Assembly: GCA_033675545.1 (NCBI GenBank)
Contig: JAWDGP010001999.1
Span: 38,501-102,500 of the forward strand
Length of the DNA: 64,000 nt
Direction: 5' to 3'
Source: Elysia crispata
Lineage: Eukaryota; Mollusca; Gastropoda; Plakobranchidae
Shown: piece by piece, positions 1-46,177 of the stretch
Position numbering within the stretch: the first letter of the stretch is position 1
How the letters are laid out: every line of letters begins with the position of its first letter
The notes under the pieces: model-generated
What the model was told of the DNA's origin: nothing
Databases searched by the model: none
Seen by the model: the letters and a program-made list of their open reading frames with translations, nothing else
Position numbers and translations under genes: made by a program

Positions 1-220
1 TATGAAATATCAATGGGATTTGTGGGAATTTAGCCATCGTGAAACATACTTTTTCGCTTATGTAAAACCAATAAGATATGTATTGTTCCTACATAATTGA
101 TGAGATAAAAGACAAGCAGTAAAAATAAAATTCGGAAATAAATAAATAAATTAATAAAACAAAACAAAAAATTCGAGCGTTTAAAATTATGACTACGGAT
201 TTGACACATAAAAAACTCTG
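1..220. other. AT-rich DNA, nothing recognised
   Basis: No splice-flanked coding segment or repeat family seen before the CT-rich tract. Confidence 0.5.
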
Positions 221-331
221 CTTGTCTGTCTGCGTGTCTGTCTGTCTGCCTCTCTCTCTATCTGTCAATCTCTCTGTCTGTCTTTCTCTCTCTCTATCTG
301 TCAATCTCTCTGTCTGTCTTTCTCTCTCTCT

Positions 332-381
<50 letters not shown>

Positions 382-402
382 CTCTCTTTTCCTCTTGGTT
401 TA
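221..402. repeat. CT-rich microsatellite with a nested ~36-bp duplication
   Basis: Mixed TCTG/CTCT tract passing into pure (TC)n at about 339-378. An inner ~36-bp unit (TCTGTCTTTCTC with flanks) occurs twice. The open frames here on both strands are repeat artefacts. Confidence 0.9.
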
Positions 403-871
403 TCCCTCTGTCTTTCATAAAACTAAATTATTTGAATGTGATAAACATTTTGGAGGTAAAAAGTCATATGAGGCCTTCTGTTTATCTTACCAAAGGGCAC
501 CAAAGCCTTTCCAAAAGTTATTATTTCCTACGATTAAAAAAATGAAATTTACTTCAAAATGAATGCGTATATCCCAGATGGTCTGTTAGATCTTAGACAA
601 ACAGATCTGACAAAAGCTGCCATCCTTTTTTTTTTTTTTAACTTTCTTTCACAATATTATTTGTCTTCCCCAATGTTTTCGTATGATTAAAAAAAAAAGA
701 AAGAAAAAGAAACAACAACAACAAAAACAAAACAAAAACAAAGAGAAAATTAAAAAAAAAAAATGGTGAATGATGATACTAGATTAAACTATACTCGTAC
801 AACAGTGAATTAGTTCAATTCTCTTTTAATAAAAAGCCCCCTTTTCAATGATGTTTTGCTCAGAGCTGCCT

Positions 872-987
872 CTACTCGTCCAATCTCTCACCCAAGATTA
901 AATATCGCCGTGAAGCCATTGATCCTTTCTACTCGTCCAATCTCTTACCCAAGATTAAATATCGCCGTGAAGCCATTGATCCTTTCT
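872..987. repeat. 57-58-bp tandem duplication
   Basis: Two head-to-tail copies starting at CTACTCGTCC near 872 and 929. They differ at one or two bases, so the duplication is recent. Confidence 0.9.
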
Positions 988-2470
988 TGTTCCTGTCGTC
1001 ATGCTCAAGTGTTTCATTTCATTCCTGTTTGATCCTATCCTTTATCTGCATTGCATTTTCTTGCTTTCTCAATCAGTTAGAGAAACAAATGACCTATCGA
1101 GCATTGATCAATTTCTGCAATGAAATGTCACTAGTAATCCGTCATTGGGCAAGACGGCGCTTAACACCCTCTACCGATGTGGATCTCAACAGCCCCCTCG
1201 GGCATCACCCAGACTAACACTGTTACGAAACCTTTTGAAAGTGCCTGAAGAACATATAACACAGACCAGGTGGTTGAGCTATACACCTCGCAGATTTTCA
1301 CCGCCTCTCAAGGGCTGATCCCAGGTCGTATCCAGCAAGCTGTCAGCGTGAATTATATCAAGACTTAAGCCGCTTCGCTGGAACTCAGTAGCGTCTTGAG
1401 ATATTTCGAAATACTTGACGCCCGATAATTCAATTGTCAATGAAGTTTCGACTTAGCTGGTAGACTGGCGCCATGAAACAGGGCACAGTAAACCAGTTGA
1501 AGAGTTCTTGAGGGAACGAAGAACAGTCATGTGCTGGACAGGTGCGTGGCTACGTGCATTGCTTGTAAAGGGGAACAACCAATATTTTTGTCTTGTTTTT
1601 CCCATTCTTTATATGATTTATCTACCCTAATCCTTCCTTCAGAACTTGATAAAAATCCACGGATTCAAGACCAAACATACAGGCACAAAGCAACGCTTTA
1701 GCCCTCAAGGCAGATTTGCAATTGATATTTTTTTTCGGTTGAATAAATCCTACAAATTCCAAAGCTTGAACATTCTTATTGTGAGCCAAGGCAGTAATAT
1801 CGAGATTTACTGAATGTAGCCTCCAGTGCTTTCCCTTAAACATAAAGCCTTGTTAGGAGAATCTTGTGATATAATTTGAAAGAAGGAAAAAAATGTATTG
1901 TGGCTAGATCTAAGCTTAGATGATTTCAATCAGAATTATGCCACTAGTAAATAAGGTTAGGGCAACCACATAGAGAAAGTATTCCGCTTACTCACGTCTT
2001 AGTGCGCTGTCCGGGGCAGTGAAAATAAAACAACGCTCATTAAAAAAAGTTGCGTCTCACATAAACAAAGCTGGAACAGAGCACACTGCACTATGGCACG
2101 GCACTAGCGTTCCGGCAGAATCCAAATTACATTCTTTCCAAAGCTGCCTCATCCTTTTGATTCGAGCCAGGCAGTTTATTTTTCATCAAAAATGTCACTC
2201 ACCGAGAAACTACTATCAGCTCTAATCCTTTTGTTCCCAGTCGATTTGTTTATTTTTTACATTCTTTGTTCGCATAATGCTACTCTTTGTTATTGTATGA
2301 ATTAAAGATATATAATTAATAGAAGCCGATTTCTCTATTGAAACGGTCTTTATTAGCTCTTTCCATGTCGTGACAGATAGTATATTACATATAATATATA
2401 TATCGTGACCTCAGGGCTTTCTTGTTCTAAGTCCACTTTCATATGTATTATAGATATGTGTATTTTGTAT
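988..2470. other. Non-repetitive DNA with no supported gene
   Basis: Locally more G+C-rich at 1,130-1,560, but every frame is short and I see no exon with matching splice sites. No RNA gene recognised. Confidence 0.4.
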
Positions 2471-2735
<265 letters not shown>

Positions 2736-3189
2736 ATGTTGTTGTTATCATTATAACCTTTGTTTTGTAACACATGCCCCGAGTTTTGTACAAAAACCTC
2801 TACACCTGTGCAACACATAGATGATTATAAAAACCATTATTCACTGACAAAACTGTCAAGAGCTCAAGGCATTAGATAGAGTGATCATCAAATCCAACGG
2901 ACTTACTTCCATGTCTAACTGCGACTCAAATGGTTTAATAGATCAGAAGGGAAAAAACCGCAATGCCCACACTTTTCTCATCTTTCACTATTTTCTAAAT
3001 TAGTGCAACTGCCATTGATTGCTACTACCAACATCTAGCTCTGAGCTATTGTTCCGCCTATCCAGTCCTAACCAATGGTAAGTACATACATTGTCTCCAA
3101 GACGTCTAGCAAGCATTGCTCTCTTTATTTCTGCCCAGTGCAAAAGACAGTCAGCGTTCATATTTCGGGCCGTAAACCTTTCGTGTACA

Positions 3190-3880
3190 TCCCTTAACAA
3201 GACGCCTCTGTCTAAAACAGTTAGGGCCGTACCAAAAAAAGACTACTAAAGTATTCCTTGGGCCGTACACATATTGAGTACAGGAGGCCTTTGTCTAAAA
3301 CAGTTAGGGCTGTACTCATTTCGTGTACATCCCTTAACAGGAGTCCTCTGTCTAAAACGGTTAGGGCTGTACTCATTTCGTGTACATCTCTTAACAGGAG
3401 GCCTCTGTCTAAAACTGTTAGAGCCGAACACATCTTGCTTACACCTCTTTCAAAAAAAGTCTCTTTCTAAAATGATTTCAGTCATACAGATTTCGGGTAC
3501 ACCCCTTTTCCAGGAGGAAACAGTTGGGGCCGTGCACATTTCGGGTGGCCTCTGTCTATAACAGTTGGAATAGTATGCCTATAGGGTGCAACCTCTGTCT
3601 AAAACGGTTAGGGCTGATTCCATTTCGGGTACACCCTACTCTAGGAGGCTTCTATCTAAAACAGTTAGGGCTGCACTCGTGTACTCCACTTTCCAGGAGG
3701 CCTCTGTGTAGAACAGTTAAGGCCGTAAACATTTTAGGTACACCCTTTACAAGGAGGCCTCTGTCTAAAAACGGTTAGGGCCGTACACAGTCTCAGTACA
3801 CTACTTACCAGATGGCTTTGATAAAACGGTTAGGGTCGCATGTGGTCCGGGTATACAATATTCCAGGTGGCCGCTGTACA
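3190..3880. repeat. Degenerate ~60-bp minisatellite
   Basis: About 11 diverged copies of a unit with the core GGCCTCTGTCTAAAACAG and then TTAGGGC. Divergence rises towards the 3' end. The short open frames on both strands follow the unit and are not genes. Confidence 0.9.
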
Positions 3881-5670
3881 CTAAAAGTCTAGAATATTGC
3901 GCTAGGCTCACAAGTCTGTTCTGTAGGAGACCTCCTACCTTCTCCATGCCCCAACAACTCTCCACAAGCGACGAAGGATAAGAGAGAGGTCGCCCTAATC
4001 ACAACCCTAGCAATACTTTCTTTCAATACACTTGTTGTAATTTTATTGTTTTGGCAGATGAAACGGTTATCATTAACCAATAACTAAGCGTTGGTTAAAG
4101 GAAGTGACGGCATGGATTTTCTATTTTCTGCCGTATTTGTCAAATCCAGAATGTTTTTCATACAGATTGGCGCAAAGTTCGATGAACGCTAAAAAAATTA
4201 CAAACTCACGTTAAGAGATAAAAACAGATTTATTGTTTACCTCGCAGGAGCTTCAGAAATTTTCAATACAAAAGAGCAGAGAAGCGTGATCGAAATATTT
4301 TTGACAACTCTAATAATATGTAGGGATATACATAGCAGAATATTTAAATAACATTTTGATTTTGAATGTGCAGGAATGTTAAACATTTGAGCAGTTGGTG
4401 ACGGAATGTTACGACTTTGGTGAGTGAGAAAAGATGCTGCACTTGTGAAAACAAACACGAACACGAAATAGATTTACTTTTTAGTTGAAGATATAAAGGC
4501 ACAAAGTTAGAGAAACAAATTAATAAGCAAAGTTCAAATAATATTTAATTTTTTTTTTCAAACGTAAGATTGTAAGCATGCGAATCAAATAAACAAATGT
4601 ATTAAAATGCCACAACTATTAAAAAATGCTTATCTAAAATTGTGTTTTAAAGATATCAATGTAGAACATTTAAAACAACCAGAGTAAAGTTCCAAAACAT
4701 GTTATATCAGAAGACGTGTTTGTTTTATTTCATTTCTTTGTAAATTTTTTTTTTGTCTTCCGGGGATATAAAAAATTGTTCTTCAACTAAGCTGTGGCAA
4801 AATCCTAACCCACAGTCAATATATAAAAAATGAATAATGTTGACAGACAAAATAGCGCACATAATTGATGTTTTAGGACTTGCCCTTGTAATTAAATTTG
4901 ACCTTTCAAGTAACTTGACCTTTTAAAATATAGTTCCGTATATTCAATAATTATTGAGAATGATAGCTGTCTCGCTGTTGTGTTTCCCCATTTCTTCGCA
5001 TGATTCACATGCCTATAAGAAAACATGCTCAACTCTGTAAGACTATAACAATGAAAGGAACACTCCTATTTGCAATGCAAAAATAGATAAAATAAATAAA
5101 TAATAATCATCATTAAAGTAATTATAAATGTACATTATACCATATTCCCTTGAAAAAGGGGTAAAAAATGACTGATCATTCTATCATCAATTTTGACGAT
5201 TTCTATTCAATTCTTTGGTATGTGTTTTATTACTCAAGATAAAATGCATGTAGGGTCTAAGTGTATTTTGGAAATCAACACATCAATCACAACTGAAAAT
5301 ATTTTGGTGATAATGAAGGCCATATGGCTAAAAATACAATACGTCGTTGTCGACACTACCAAAAATAAGTAATCAGTGAGGGCAATAGTAAGTTTTTTTG
5401 TTTTTTTTCATCAAGAATTTCAAGAAAACAATAAATCTTACATAAAAGAATCGCAATACAGGCAAGGTACAGAAGAAAATTAATATTAATATTTTGATTT
5501 TGCACAGACGGATAGACCTTGTAAAGCTTACATCAAACAGTTACGAAGAAACACATTGCAAACAGTGCAAACATTGAAATTGTGCCGTAAAAAGATTTAA
5601 ATGATCTTCAGTTCCGAAACCCTGTTACATAAATTCTGTCAATTGCATTAATGTTGCGCCATCCGTACTG
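3881..5670. other. AT-rich intergenic DNA
   Basis: No repeat array, splice-flanked exon or RNA gene recognised. Frames are short and poor in coding character. Confidence 0.4.
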
Positions 5671-5676
5671 TTTAAT
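5671..5676 (-). terminator. Candidate poly(A) signal ATTAAA
   Basis: The first ATTAAA on the minus strand after the stop codon, which would give a 3'-UTR of about 570 nt. The first AATAAA is at 5226-5231. Either could serve; a hexamer alone is weak evidence. Confidence 0.2.
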
Positions 5677-6244
5677 GTTTCTAATACTTGCGTTTTTCAA
5701 TGTTGATAACACTTGCTCTTTTGAAAAACTTCCTTTCTTTTTCCAGGTTGGTCTACATATTCCTACCATTTTCTTCATCATTTGTATGACTCTTGTCACC
5801 TTGTTACAGGACACAACATTCTTTTACAGTTTTGGTGGAATATTTTGTTTTCCAATCAATGCCTATTTTAGCTAGAAGTCGAAAAAATATCCTACAAATT
5901 GTTAAAAAAAAAAATATAGACAATATGGTCGAAAAAAATCACGAAATTGTAGGAAGATATATTTTACAATAAATTCAAAAGTTCTTTTCCAAAGACCCAA
6001 CACGAAAAACATTTTGCAGTTGACGCTCTACTACGTGTAACTTTTCCTAAAGTATCAACATCAACTTCATTGAACTGTGCCTTTTTACAACTTCCACCAC
6101 CATCAACATCATAATTTCTACACCAATAAAATCATCAACATATCCTTTTTCTACTCTCTCTATCAACATCTTCGTCTTCATCATCACCACCACCACCACC
6201 ACTACCTCCTTCTCCAACATCAGCATCGCCGCCGCCGACCACCA

Positions 6245-38503
<32,259 letters not shown>

Positions 38504-38527
<24 letters not shown>

Positions 38528-38596
38528 TTGTTCCAAGTTTGTCACGGTCGGTGGCGGCGAAGGTGGTAAGGTGGAGACAAGTGAAGACAACTTTGA
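38504..38596 (-). CDS. Exon 2: start codon and N-terminus (MGQKEDKK)
   Basis: 93 nt, acceptor ctag, donor AAAAAG then gtgatc. The frame is open through the exon, but no upstream in-frame ATG exists, so translation should start at 38527 and encode the charged tail MGQKEDKK. The ATG is followed by G but has C at -3. The upstream part would then be 5'-UTR. The exon ends in phase 0 and joins the next exon cleanly. The acceptor tract is weak. Confidence 0.7.
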
Positions 38597-39155
38597 CTAG
38601 TGAAAGTTTTTCTTCTCCTATTTAGGTCAGAAAATGACTTTCAGATAAAAGCGCCTTATAAATTGCAATCCTAAAGAAAAAAACCCCACCGTTGTTAACT
38701 TTCGTAAATACAAAATATCAGGATCTAGATATTTTAGTTATAATTTCACGAAAAATCGAGTTGCGATTCGTTGGAAATTACATCCTTTACTTTCAAAGTT
38801 TATTCGTATAAAACTAAATGTTCGAGGGAAGTGTATCCAAAGCAGACAATTTTATTCCTTGCGTTTAATGTTACCGAACATGTTCCATCTCTAGTTAAAA
38901 AAAACAAAATCCAAACAACAAAATATAACTCTAGCAGCGGAGAAATGACCGATTCTTCGACGTTGAATTTAACAAACACTTATTTGCCCAAAATAACTAT
39001 ATTTTGTTTTACCACATTTTTGGGTCTCCACATATATAAATAGTTCTTTTATTCAAGCTTATGAATTGAATAATGTGTTTATGTTTAGCCGCTAGAGATT
39101 TCTAGTTATCAAAGAAAAGCCTGTTCTCTGAGTAGTAAGAAGTTCTAGTACTGAC

Positions 39156-39200
39156 CTGATTAAAGCGACGGAACCATCAACTAGACTCGGGCTAGCATCT
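39156..39200 (-). other. Exon 1, 5' untranslated (start approximate)
   Basis: Ends in AATCAG followed by a gtcagt donor. It holds two short upstream open frames, each starting with ATG and closing inside the exon. The frame of exon 2 is closed by a TGA in this exon, which makes the ATG in exon 2 the first usable start. The 5' end is set only by distance from the TATA box. Confidence 0.5.
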
Positions 39201-39300
39201 CTTCGCTTTGTGGAAGTCCAGGGTTTTTATATCAACTGAACTTCAGCAACTGTCAGAATGATCCGCCCAAACATTTCATTGGTCTAGACTGGTCACGTGA
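39200..39300 (-). promoter_or_regulatory. Putative core promoter of the minus-strand gene
   Basis: Read on the minus strand in transcription order: a CACGTG E-box at 39294-39299, a CCAAT box at 39278-39282, a GGGCGG GC-box at 39263-39268 and a TATAAAAA box at 39224-39231. The order and spacing resemble a classic RNA polymerase II promoter, and a start near 39200 would lie about 30 nt after the TATA box. A splice donor follows 40-50 nt later. An ETS-like CGGAAG lies just outside at about 39314 on the plus strand. The start site itself is inferred. Confidence 0.6.
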
Positions 39301-39600
39301 TTGCAATTTCAAGCGGAAGACGACACAGGGCGTCGCCTCACAACAAGAAGAAAGCGTGAACAGATCGGGGTGGAAGCTAAAGCTCAGCGGAAAAAAGAGT
39401 GTGAAATTTTTTTTTTGAAACTGGAAACAGAAGCAGGTATGGCTTTATAGAAACTAAAGAATAAGAAGAGAAACGGAGAGAAAGAAGAAGTAAATATAAA
39501 TAAGGAGAGATACAAAGAAAGAAGTTAAATATCATTATTCGTGGGCCAGAGGAAGAAATAAAGAGAGGGCAAAGAAGAGAAGTAAAAGAGAGGTTGAGGG

Positions 39601-39650
39601 TTTTTTTTTGTTTTTGTTTTTTTTTTTTTTTTGGGGGGGGGGGGGGGGGG
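39601..39650. repeat. Poly-T then poly-G run
   Basis: About 30 T-rich bases followed by about 18 G; a likely site of sequencing or assembly error. Confidence 0.95.
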
Positions 39651-39759
39651 CCATTGAGAAATCAAAAGGTAGCGGAACAAGCAGTGGCAGAGAGATAAAG
39701 AGACACAGAGAGAAGAGACAGAGAGAGGCAGACAAAGAGAGACAGCGAGAGACAGGCAT

Positions 39760-39879
<120 letters not shown>

Positions 39880-40073
39880 GAGAGTGGGGAAGAGGGTGGG
39901 AAAGTGAGGAAAACTTAGGCAAAGGTAGAGAGAGGCAGAAGTAAGAGCAAAAAATGAGAGGGTTAAGGAGAAACGAGCTAAAGCTTTTGTGCGTAACAGT
40001 GTGAGAGAGATAGAGGAAAGGAAAGAAAGAAAGAAAAAAAAAAAGGAGAGAGAATGCGAGAGAGAAAGAACGG

Positions 40074-40075
<2 letters not shown>

Positions 40076-40128
<53 letters not shown>

Positions 40129-40144
40129 TGTGTGTGTGTGTGTA
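40076..40144. repeat. (AG)n then (TG)n microsatellite
   Basis: About 50 bp AG passing into about 18 bp TG. Confidence 0.97.
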
Positions 40145-43100
40145 ACTGTGTTTAAAATGTTCTCGGGAGGCAAGGAACTTTAAAGGAAATTTGAAACTGA
40201 TCACCTTTAAGCGTTGCTAAGGTAACAGGAAAAGGTGACGCGTAGATTTGGTTTCTATGTGCGTTTTGTCTTGGTTACGTCTCTATATGAACATGATTCC
40301 TGGATCGGTAAATCAAATAAGTAATCACTTTTGCCATCCATATCAGAGAGACGTGTTTATCGGGTCATGCTGAAGACAGCTTATTAAATGCTCTGCTGGG
40401 ATCGATCACAAGCAGAGAACAGAAAACTGGACATTTCTGAAGTTGATGTTTCTATCGAAACAGACGACGTTATGTCATCCATGATAAAATAGAAAGGGAT
40501 AGTCTGACAGTAGCACCTCCGCATTTGCATTTCATAATCAACATAAAAAAACACCTTGATGTCTGATTTTTTTTTAAAGTCAAAATCAATAAAGTGTCAA
40601 TATGCTGTATAGCTCTGAAAGATCAACATCGATTAGTTCATTTATTCCCTTTAACTCAGAGTCCTAAGAGAGATTTCAGAAAGAGGAGCTGTAACTGGCA
40701 TGTTCACAGCGTCACATTTCGGTGTTGCGATAGACCGAAAGTAAAACATGGTCATCTACACGTTTCGTTCTGTAAGCCTTTTTTGTCACATCACCGCTGT
40801 GGTGAAGTTTATATACGGTCTATATAAAGGTCTTGATAGACCATACTCTCTCGAATTATTAGTTTTCTTCACATGTAGGTTCATAGATTGCGACATTGTT
40901 GCAGACAAAGTGTTTTCAATGTTGAACAGCACACGCAGCTCGCAGCGGGCAGAAAACGTGACTGGTGAAAATATATCCAATTGCCAATCAAGGAGGATGT
41001 TGTAGAGGATGTTAATTTGACACTTCTACCATTTAGCAGTTTACACTTTTGGTGTCTCATTGCCTTGATGAGGAACAGGTTTTGGAACAGGTGTCCACTC
41101 GACGCTGATGTCTGTTTTTAGGAGATTCAACGTTGTCACCCTCAAAAGTTTTTTTGTGAACTCACTTTCGCGTGATTAAATTGGTAAGGACAAGATTTTA
41201 CGGTGACTATCATTGCCATCCTAAGTCAACACAAACAATTTTTTATGTAAAAAAAAAAAAACTGGCTTAGTTGAAAAAAAGTTTTTACTACCACACGGAA
41301 GTCTGAACTTGAGTTGACATCGGAAGTGATCACAGAATGGTCAGGCGAAAGATAAACTGTTGATGGAAACTTATTGAGTTGAAAAGAATGCGAAGGAAAT
41401 AGAGTATCAAATTTGACACTAAACAATTAGAAATTAGTAATAATACCCTTCCAAACGGTACTTCAAAATACTCTAATGCGGTTAGGGGTGAGCTGCCAAA
41501 ACACGTCAATAAAAGAAAGCATACAGGGTGTGAGCGGAAATACTAGACATAGACAAGCTGGAAAATAGAAAAATAAAAGAACTGAGGAATAAGGAAAACA
41601 AAACAAGCTCAGAAAAAAATAGAACACACAGAGCTTAATAAAACAAGTCAGAGCTCACATAAACAGAAAAAAAATTGACATGAAATAACTTATTAGAACA
41701 GAAACAAGGACCTAAAAACACCGCACAAAAAGAAAGTTTCTGCGATGGAAGATCAAGTGGAAAAGAAACTTCAGATAAAGAAAGCATTCTATATATCTCT
41801 ATTGTATATAAAATTGAATGCTATTTTTCTCTGCCTGCCTCGTCAAATTTGAAGGGCAAATTATCTGTTATTTTTTTTATTATAAGCAAGGATTTCAAAT
41901 TTTCAGAGCCTCTATTTCTTCTTAGAAGATGTTTTTCATTTAGGACCTAAAGAGCAGAGTATTTGGTGTGTGTGTGTGTGGGGGGGGAAGGTGGTTTTAA
42001 ACGTGCGCTAAAGATTGTAAGAGCAATTATGGGCAGAGATAAGTCAGGGATCAAAACACAATAATGTTGACGCGAGTTGTGTTCCTCTCAGTGGTTTACC
42101 TCCGATTTTAATCTCAACTAATCGATGTGTTGATACAGTCGCGATTGTTGATGGCTTCCGCTGCCACTTGATGCTGACTGCATTGATTTTTTGCAAGTCA
42201 TGACTGTCATCAGGCAACAAGGCGCCTCTAGATTACTCAGGGTTCAGGTGTAAGGAGAGGTGGCCTTGGCATATGGGAACTTCCCTGGATACGTTTAAAC
42301 TATATCCATGTTGATGGATGATGAGCTGCTTTATCCTCACTTCAATGCTTGAAAAGGATCTTTTAAAGATGCATTCAACATGTTATCATCTGTTTGTGTG
42401 CTGAAGTGGTCTTCAGGTAGATACTTCATCTTAACACGAGGGGCACCGGACCTGAAAAATAGCTGATCAAAAAAAAAAAAAAATCAAAACAAAACAAAAC
42501 CAAACAAAAAAATTCGGAACCCTTGGTAAAGGCTCTTTACAAACACATAATTATTTCCCAATCTTTCTCAGGTTCTTAGCGAGACAACAGGTAGGGAAAG
42601 ATCTTTTTACGACCAGAGCAATGCACTGTTTTTAAAAAATTGATACTCTTACAGTTAAGAAAGGATCATAGGTTGGTTATGGCAAGTACAATAATCTGTT
42701 TACTCGGTAACCTTTAGAGCATTAAACTTACTGAATCTTTAATTTGCCATAATGCATCTAAATAAACAATAGCATAAAAAATAAATTCGCTTCTTTAACA
42801 CGATCGGGGTTTTTGGTATTGTATACAACGAATCCTGGCTTTAACTTGATCATTTGCTACTGATGAATTGAACGAGAAACTTGGCAAAGTCGGCTGGGTT
42901 GTTGTTTTCGATTTTACACAATGTATACTAACTCCTCGCAATCTTCAGTGGTTATTTCCGATAACTAATAGAATAACCCGCTTTAGATAGACCTATGACA
43001 AGAATGCTCTGTTTTTATTTATTTAAAATCCTAAGCCTGCTCTAAAGTTCAAAAATAAAATTTTTAAATTAGACAAAAATAGTTGACTCCTTTTCTTAAA

Positions 43101-44219
43101 TGATGCATGGAAGAGAAAGTGATAGAATGTTACTTTTTAATAACGCTTCGTGTAACATTACCTTTCAGATTGCTACTGTTAGTCTTTATGTTTTGCTACT
43201 CCTTTTGTCCGAATCTCTTTTCTGCCTTTGAAGATAATAATACTTCACTTGTCTCCTTCCTTCCGTTATTCTGTTTTATATTTTAACTGAACTCAACAGA
43301 ATCAATCTCATGTCAATCTTTCATAAATTGTTTATTTTACGTATCAATCAATAACTATTAAAATCTAAATCCAATTTGTTCAACAAAATATAACATAAGG
43401 TTAAATAATGTTCTCTACAAGCGTGCAATGAATTTTAAAAAAAGTAAAAGACCAGCAAAACGTTATGGAATTGAAATCACACTTAATTTCTGTCTGCTTG
43501 CAATGATAAAAAATATATGTCTTTATAGGCAATTCATAATGTATGTAACGTAGCATCCACATTTATAGTCATCTTTGCTTTGATCTGAGTCCAAACACCA
43601 GTGTAATACTTATACTGAAGCCAAGTGCGCGAGTGTATTCAATTTGTCATAAATTTTGGATGAAAAGTCAGGCCTTTGGGTCAACAACAAACATATCTAG
43701 GTCAAACATTTGTGGTGTTCAATCAAAAAGTGGACATAGCAGTCAGTTATTACCTGAAGCTCGTTGATTTGCCCTTTTGTCAAATCAGAAACTGAGTCAG
43801 ACTTTTAGTGTGCCCATCGTCACTATGCTACAAAAAGTTTTAAAATTGTTACTTCCACCGACTTCATTTCAATTCCTTTTAGGGTGGGGGAGTTACTCTG
43901 ATAATATAAAACTATTTTTAGATTTGGGTATCTTATGTTCACGTTAAGTAGAGCTTAGATCTGAATACTATTTGTCTATAGCACTCATGCTGGAACGGGG
44001 CTGCTCTTTCAACAATATTTCTCAGTTTATTTGTTGTTTTTTTTTCCATTGATTTAAAGATTACGCTGACGTTCAGGCAACTTTATGTAGCATGCCTTAG
44101 ACCTCTGTAACCGGAGCACTGCAGAAATCATACCGCTGGGATTAACTATTATCAAATATCTGAGAGTAAAGTCCTGTATGGGAGGTTGTGTCAAACTCTG
44201 TCGGAGAAAACTAAACAAA
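40145..44219. other. 4 kb with no supported gene
   Basis: AT-rich with two less AT-rich patches, 40,590-41,140 and 42,060-42,460. The second has a short minus-strand frame after a good acceptor-like TTTTTCAG (reading SGAPRVKMKYLPEDHFSTQT) that soon stops; it may be a relic. No consistent exon chain found. Confidence 0.35.
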
Positions 44220-44229
44220 CTTGAAGCTT

Positions 44230-44770
44230 GAAATATTTGTCTTTAGACATTTCGGAGTTGACACATTTTGTTTTGGGGGATATTTGTCTTCGGACATTTT
44301 TTCTTATACTTTTTCTAATAGGGATATTTTTGTTTCAACATTTTGTTCCGATACATTTTTTTTAGATATAATTTTATTTGAACATTTTTTCTTAGACATT
44401 TTCTAATAGGTATATTTGTCATTAAACATTTTGTTGTGACACGACTTTGGGCTATATTTGTCTATAACTTTTTTGTTCTGACACATTTTCTTTGGGTATA
44501 TTTTTATTCAACCATTTTGTTCTAAAACATTTCGTTTGGGTATAATAAATTTTTGTTTTTGTCTTTTTTGCCCTTAGAAAATTTCTGTTTGGGCATGATA
44601 ATCTTTGAACATTTTGTTTTGACAAATTTTCTATCTGAGTTTTTTGTCTTTGAACATTTTGTTCTGAAGCTTTTCTTTTGGAAAGTTTTTTTCTTTGATT
44701 ATTTTGTTCTAACACATTTTCTTTTCGGCCTTTAGGCCCTTGGTCATTTTGTATTGATACATTTTTAGAC
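44230..44770. repeat. Degenerate T-rich ~50-bp tandem repeat
   Basis: About ten diverged copies containing GAACATTTTGTTCTGA and TTTTCTTTTGGGTATATTTT. Frames read Phe-rich artefacts. Confidence 0.8.
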
Positions 44771-45950
44771 CTGCTTCTTTCAGGGCCCAGGGATGTAAGT
44801 CACTCAGATTAACTCTGATTGCAGATTTTTCTGTTGCTGCTGGTTTCACCTCTTGCCTTCATGTAAAATGACCAAAGTTTTCAATATTCAATGAAGCCTT
44901 TCAATATCCAATTTTAGCCAACATTTCATATCATTGCATCTACATTTAAATACCTAAATTTAGAAGTAGAATTTGAGAAGAGAGTGAAAAACCTCTGTCT
45001 AGTATATGATTTTGAGCTTAGAAAATATATTATGAAGCTTCAGACTGTATTAATTGCCTAGAATTTTTTCAGGATCTCCCTGGATGCTCAAGATGTCGAA
45101 AAGGTCTTTTAAAAGACTACTTCATAGATTATACGTAATTAAACTTCTTGACAAAAATATCCTTATTTTGAATACTTAGACCTTAAAAGAAACGGCTTAC
45201 TTGTACGCTTAAGATTTTTTTTAAAGTCATGTTCAGATTTTTTTGTCAGAGGCCATCCCTGTTCTTTTTTACAATTTACCTATAGACTATCTGTTAAATA
45301 TTTTTATCTTTAAGCAATTTTTTTTGCCAGTCCTTGTTGGTATGTGTGTGTGTCTGTTATCTCTCTAATTAACGTCAGCGTTAAGACTCAGTTCAAAGTG
45401 AAGACGCTTATAAATGTAGATATTTTATTACATACATTATAAGCTGCCCTATATAGAACCCAATCTTTCTGATCACTGCAAAGCTAGCCGACGGAATCTA
45501 AGAGTGATTTCTTTTCCACGAAACTTTTCTGGTCTTTTTCTTTTTAAAAACGTTTTCCTTTTAATTGATGTTGCCTCTCTCTGTTTTATGGAAACTGTTC
45601 TCTTGTGTCCTTCCTTGTTCATGTTGCTTGTTTCACTAATTGCTTGCTTTTCAAGTTAACCTTTTGTTGGTTTCTTCATTAATAAAGGTGGTGGGAAATA
45701 ACTTTCCCTACTATTGTGCTCTTATTAATTAATACTGTTCTTGTCGAGCAATGGACCCGAGAGTGTGGACTCAGTAGAATGGCTTGACTTCTTGACACAC
45801 TATTAAATTAGGCTTAACCATAAAATTTGAAATAACGTAGGGATCAGTATTAAGCTTCTTACCTATTCAGTTGGGACACATGGTGGTAGGAAAATAAGAA
45901 TTCATCAAGGAATTAACATAAGCAACAATATTTTTTTGAGTTATATGAAT
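44771..45950. other. AT-rich DNA, nothing recognised
   Basis: No array, splice-flanked exon or RNA gene seen. Confidence 0.4.
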
Positions 45951-46086
45951 CTATGTATCTATATATTTGTCTATCTATTGAATGTCTGAATTTCTCTTTT
46001 TCAAAGTATCTATCCATCTTCTTATCTTTTTATCTGCGTATCTACCTATCTATCTATTTATCGATCTATCTATATATCTATCTATA

Positions 46087-46177
<91 letters not shown>

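Noticed and set aside
3221-3561. Overlapping frames on both strands with 20-residue repeats
   Set aside because: Follow the ~60-bp minisatellite; not conserved between units.
40594-41005. Overlapping 60-85-codon frames on both strands
   Set aside because: No matched splice sites, no recognisable motif, and frames on both strands are about equally long.
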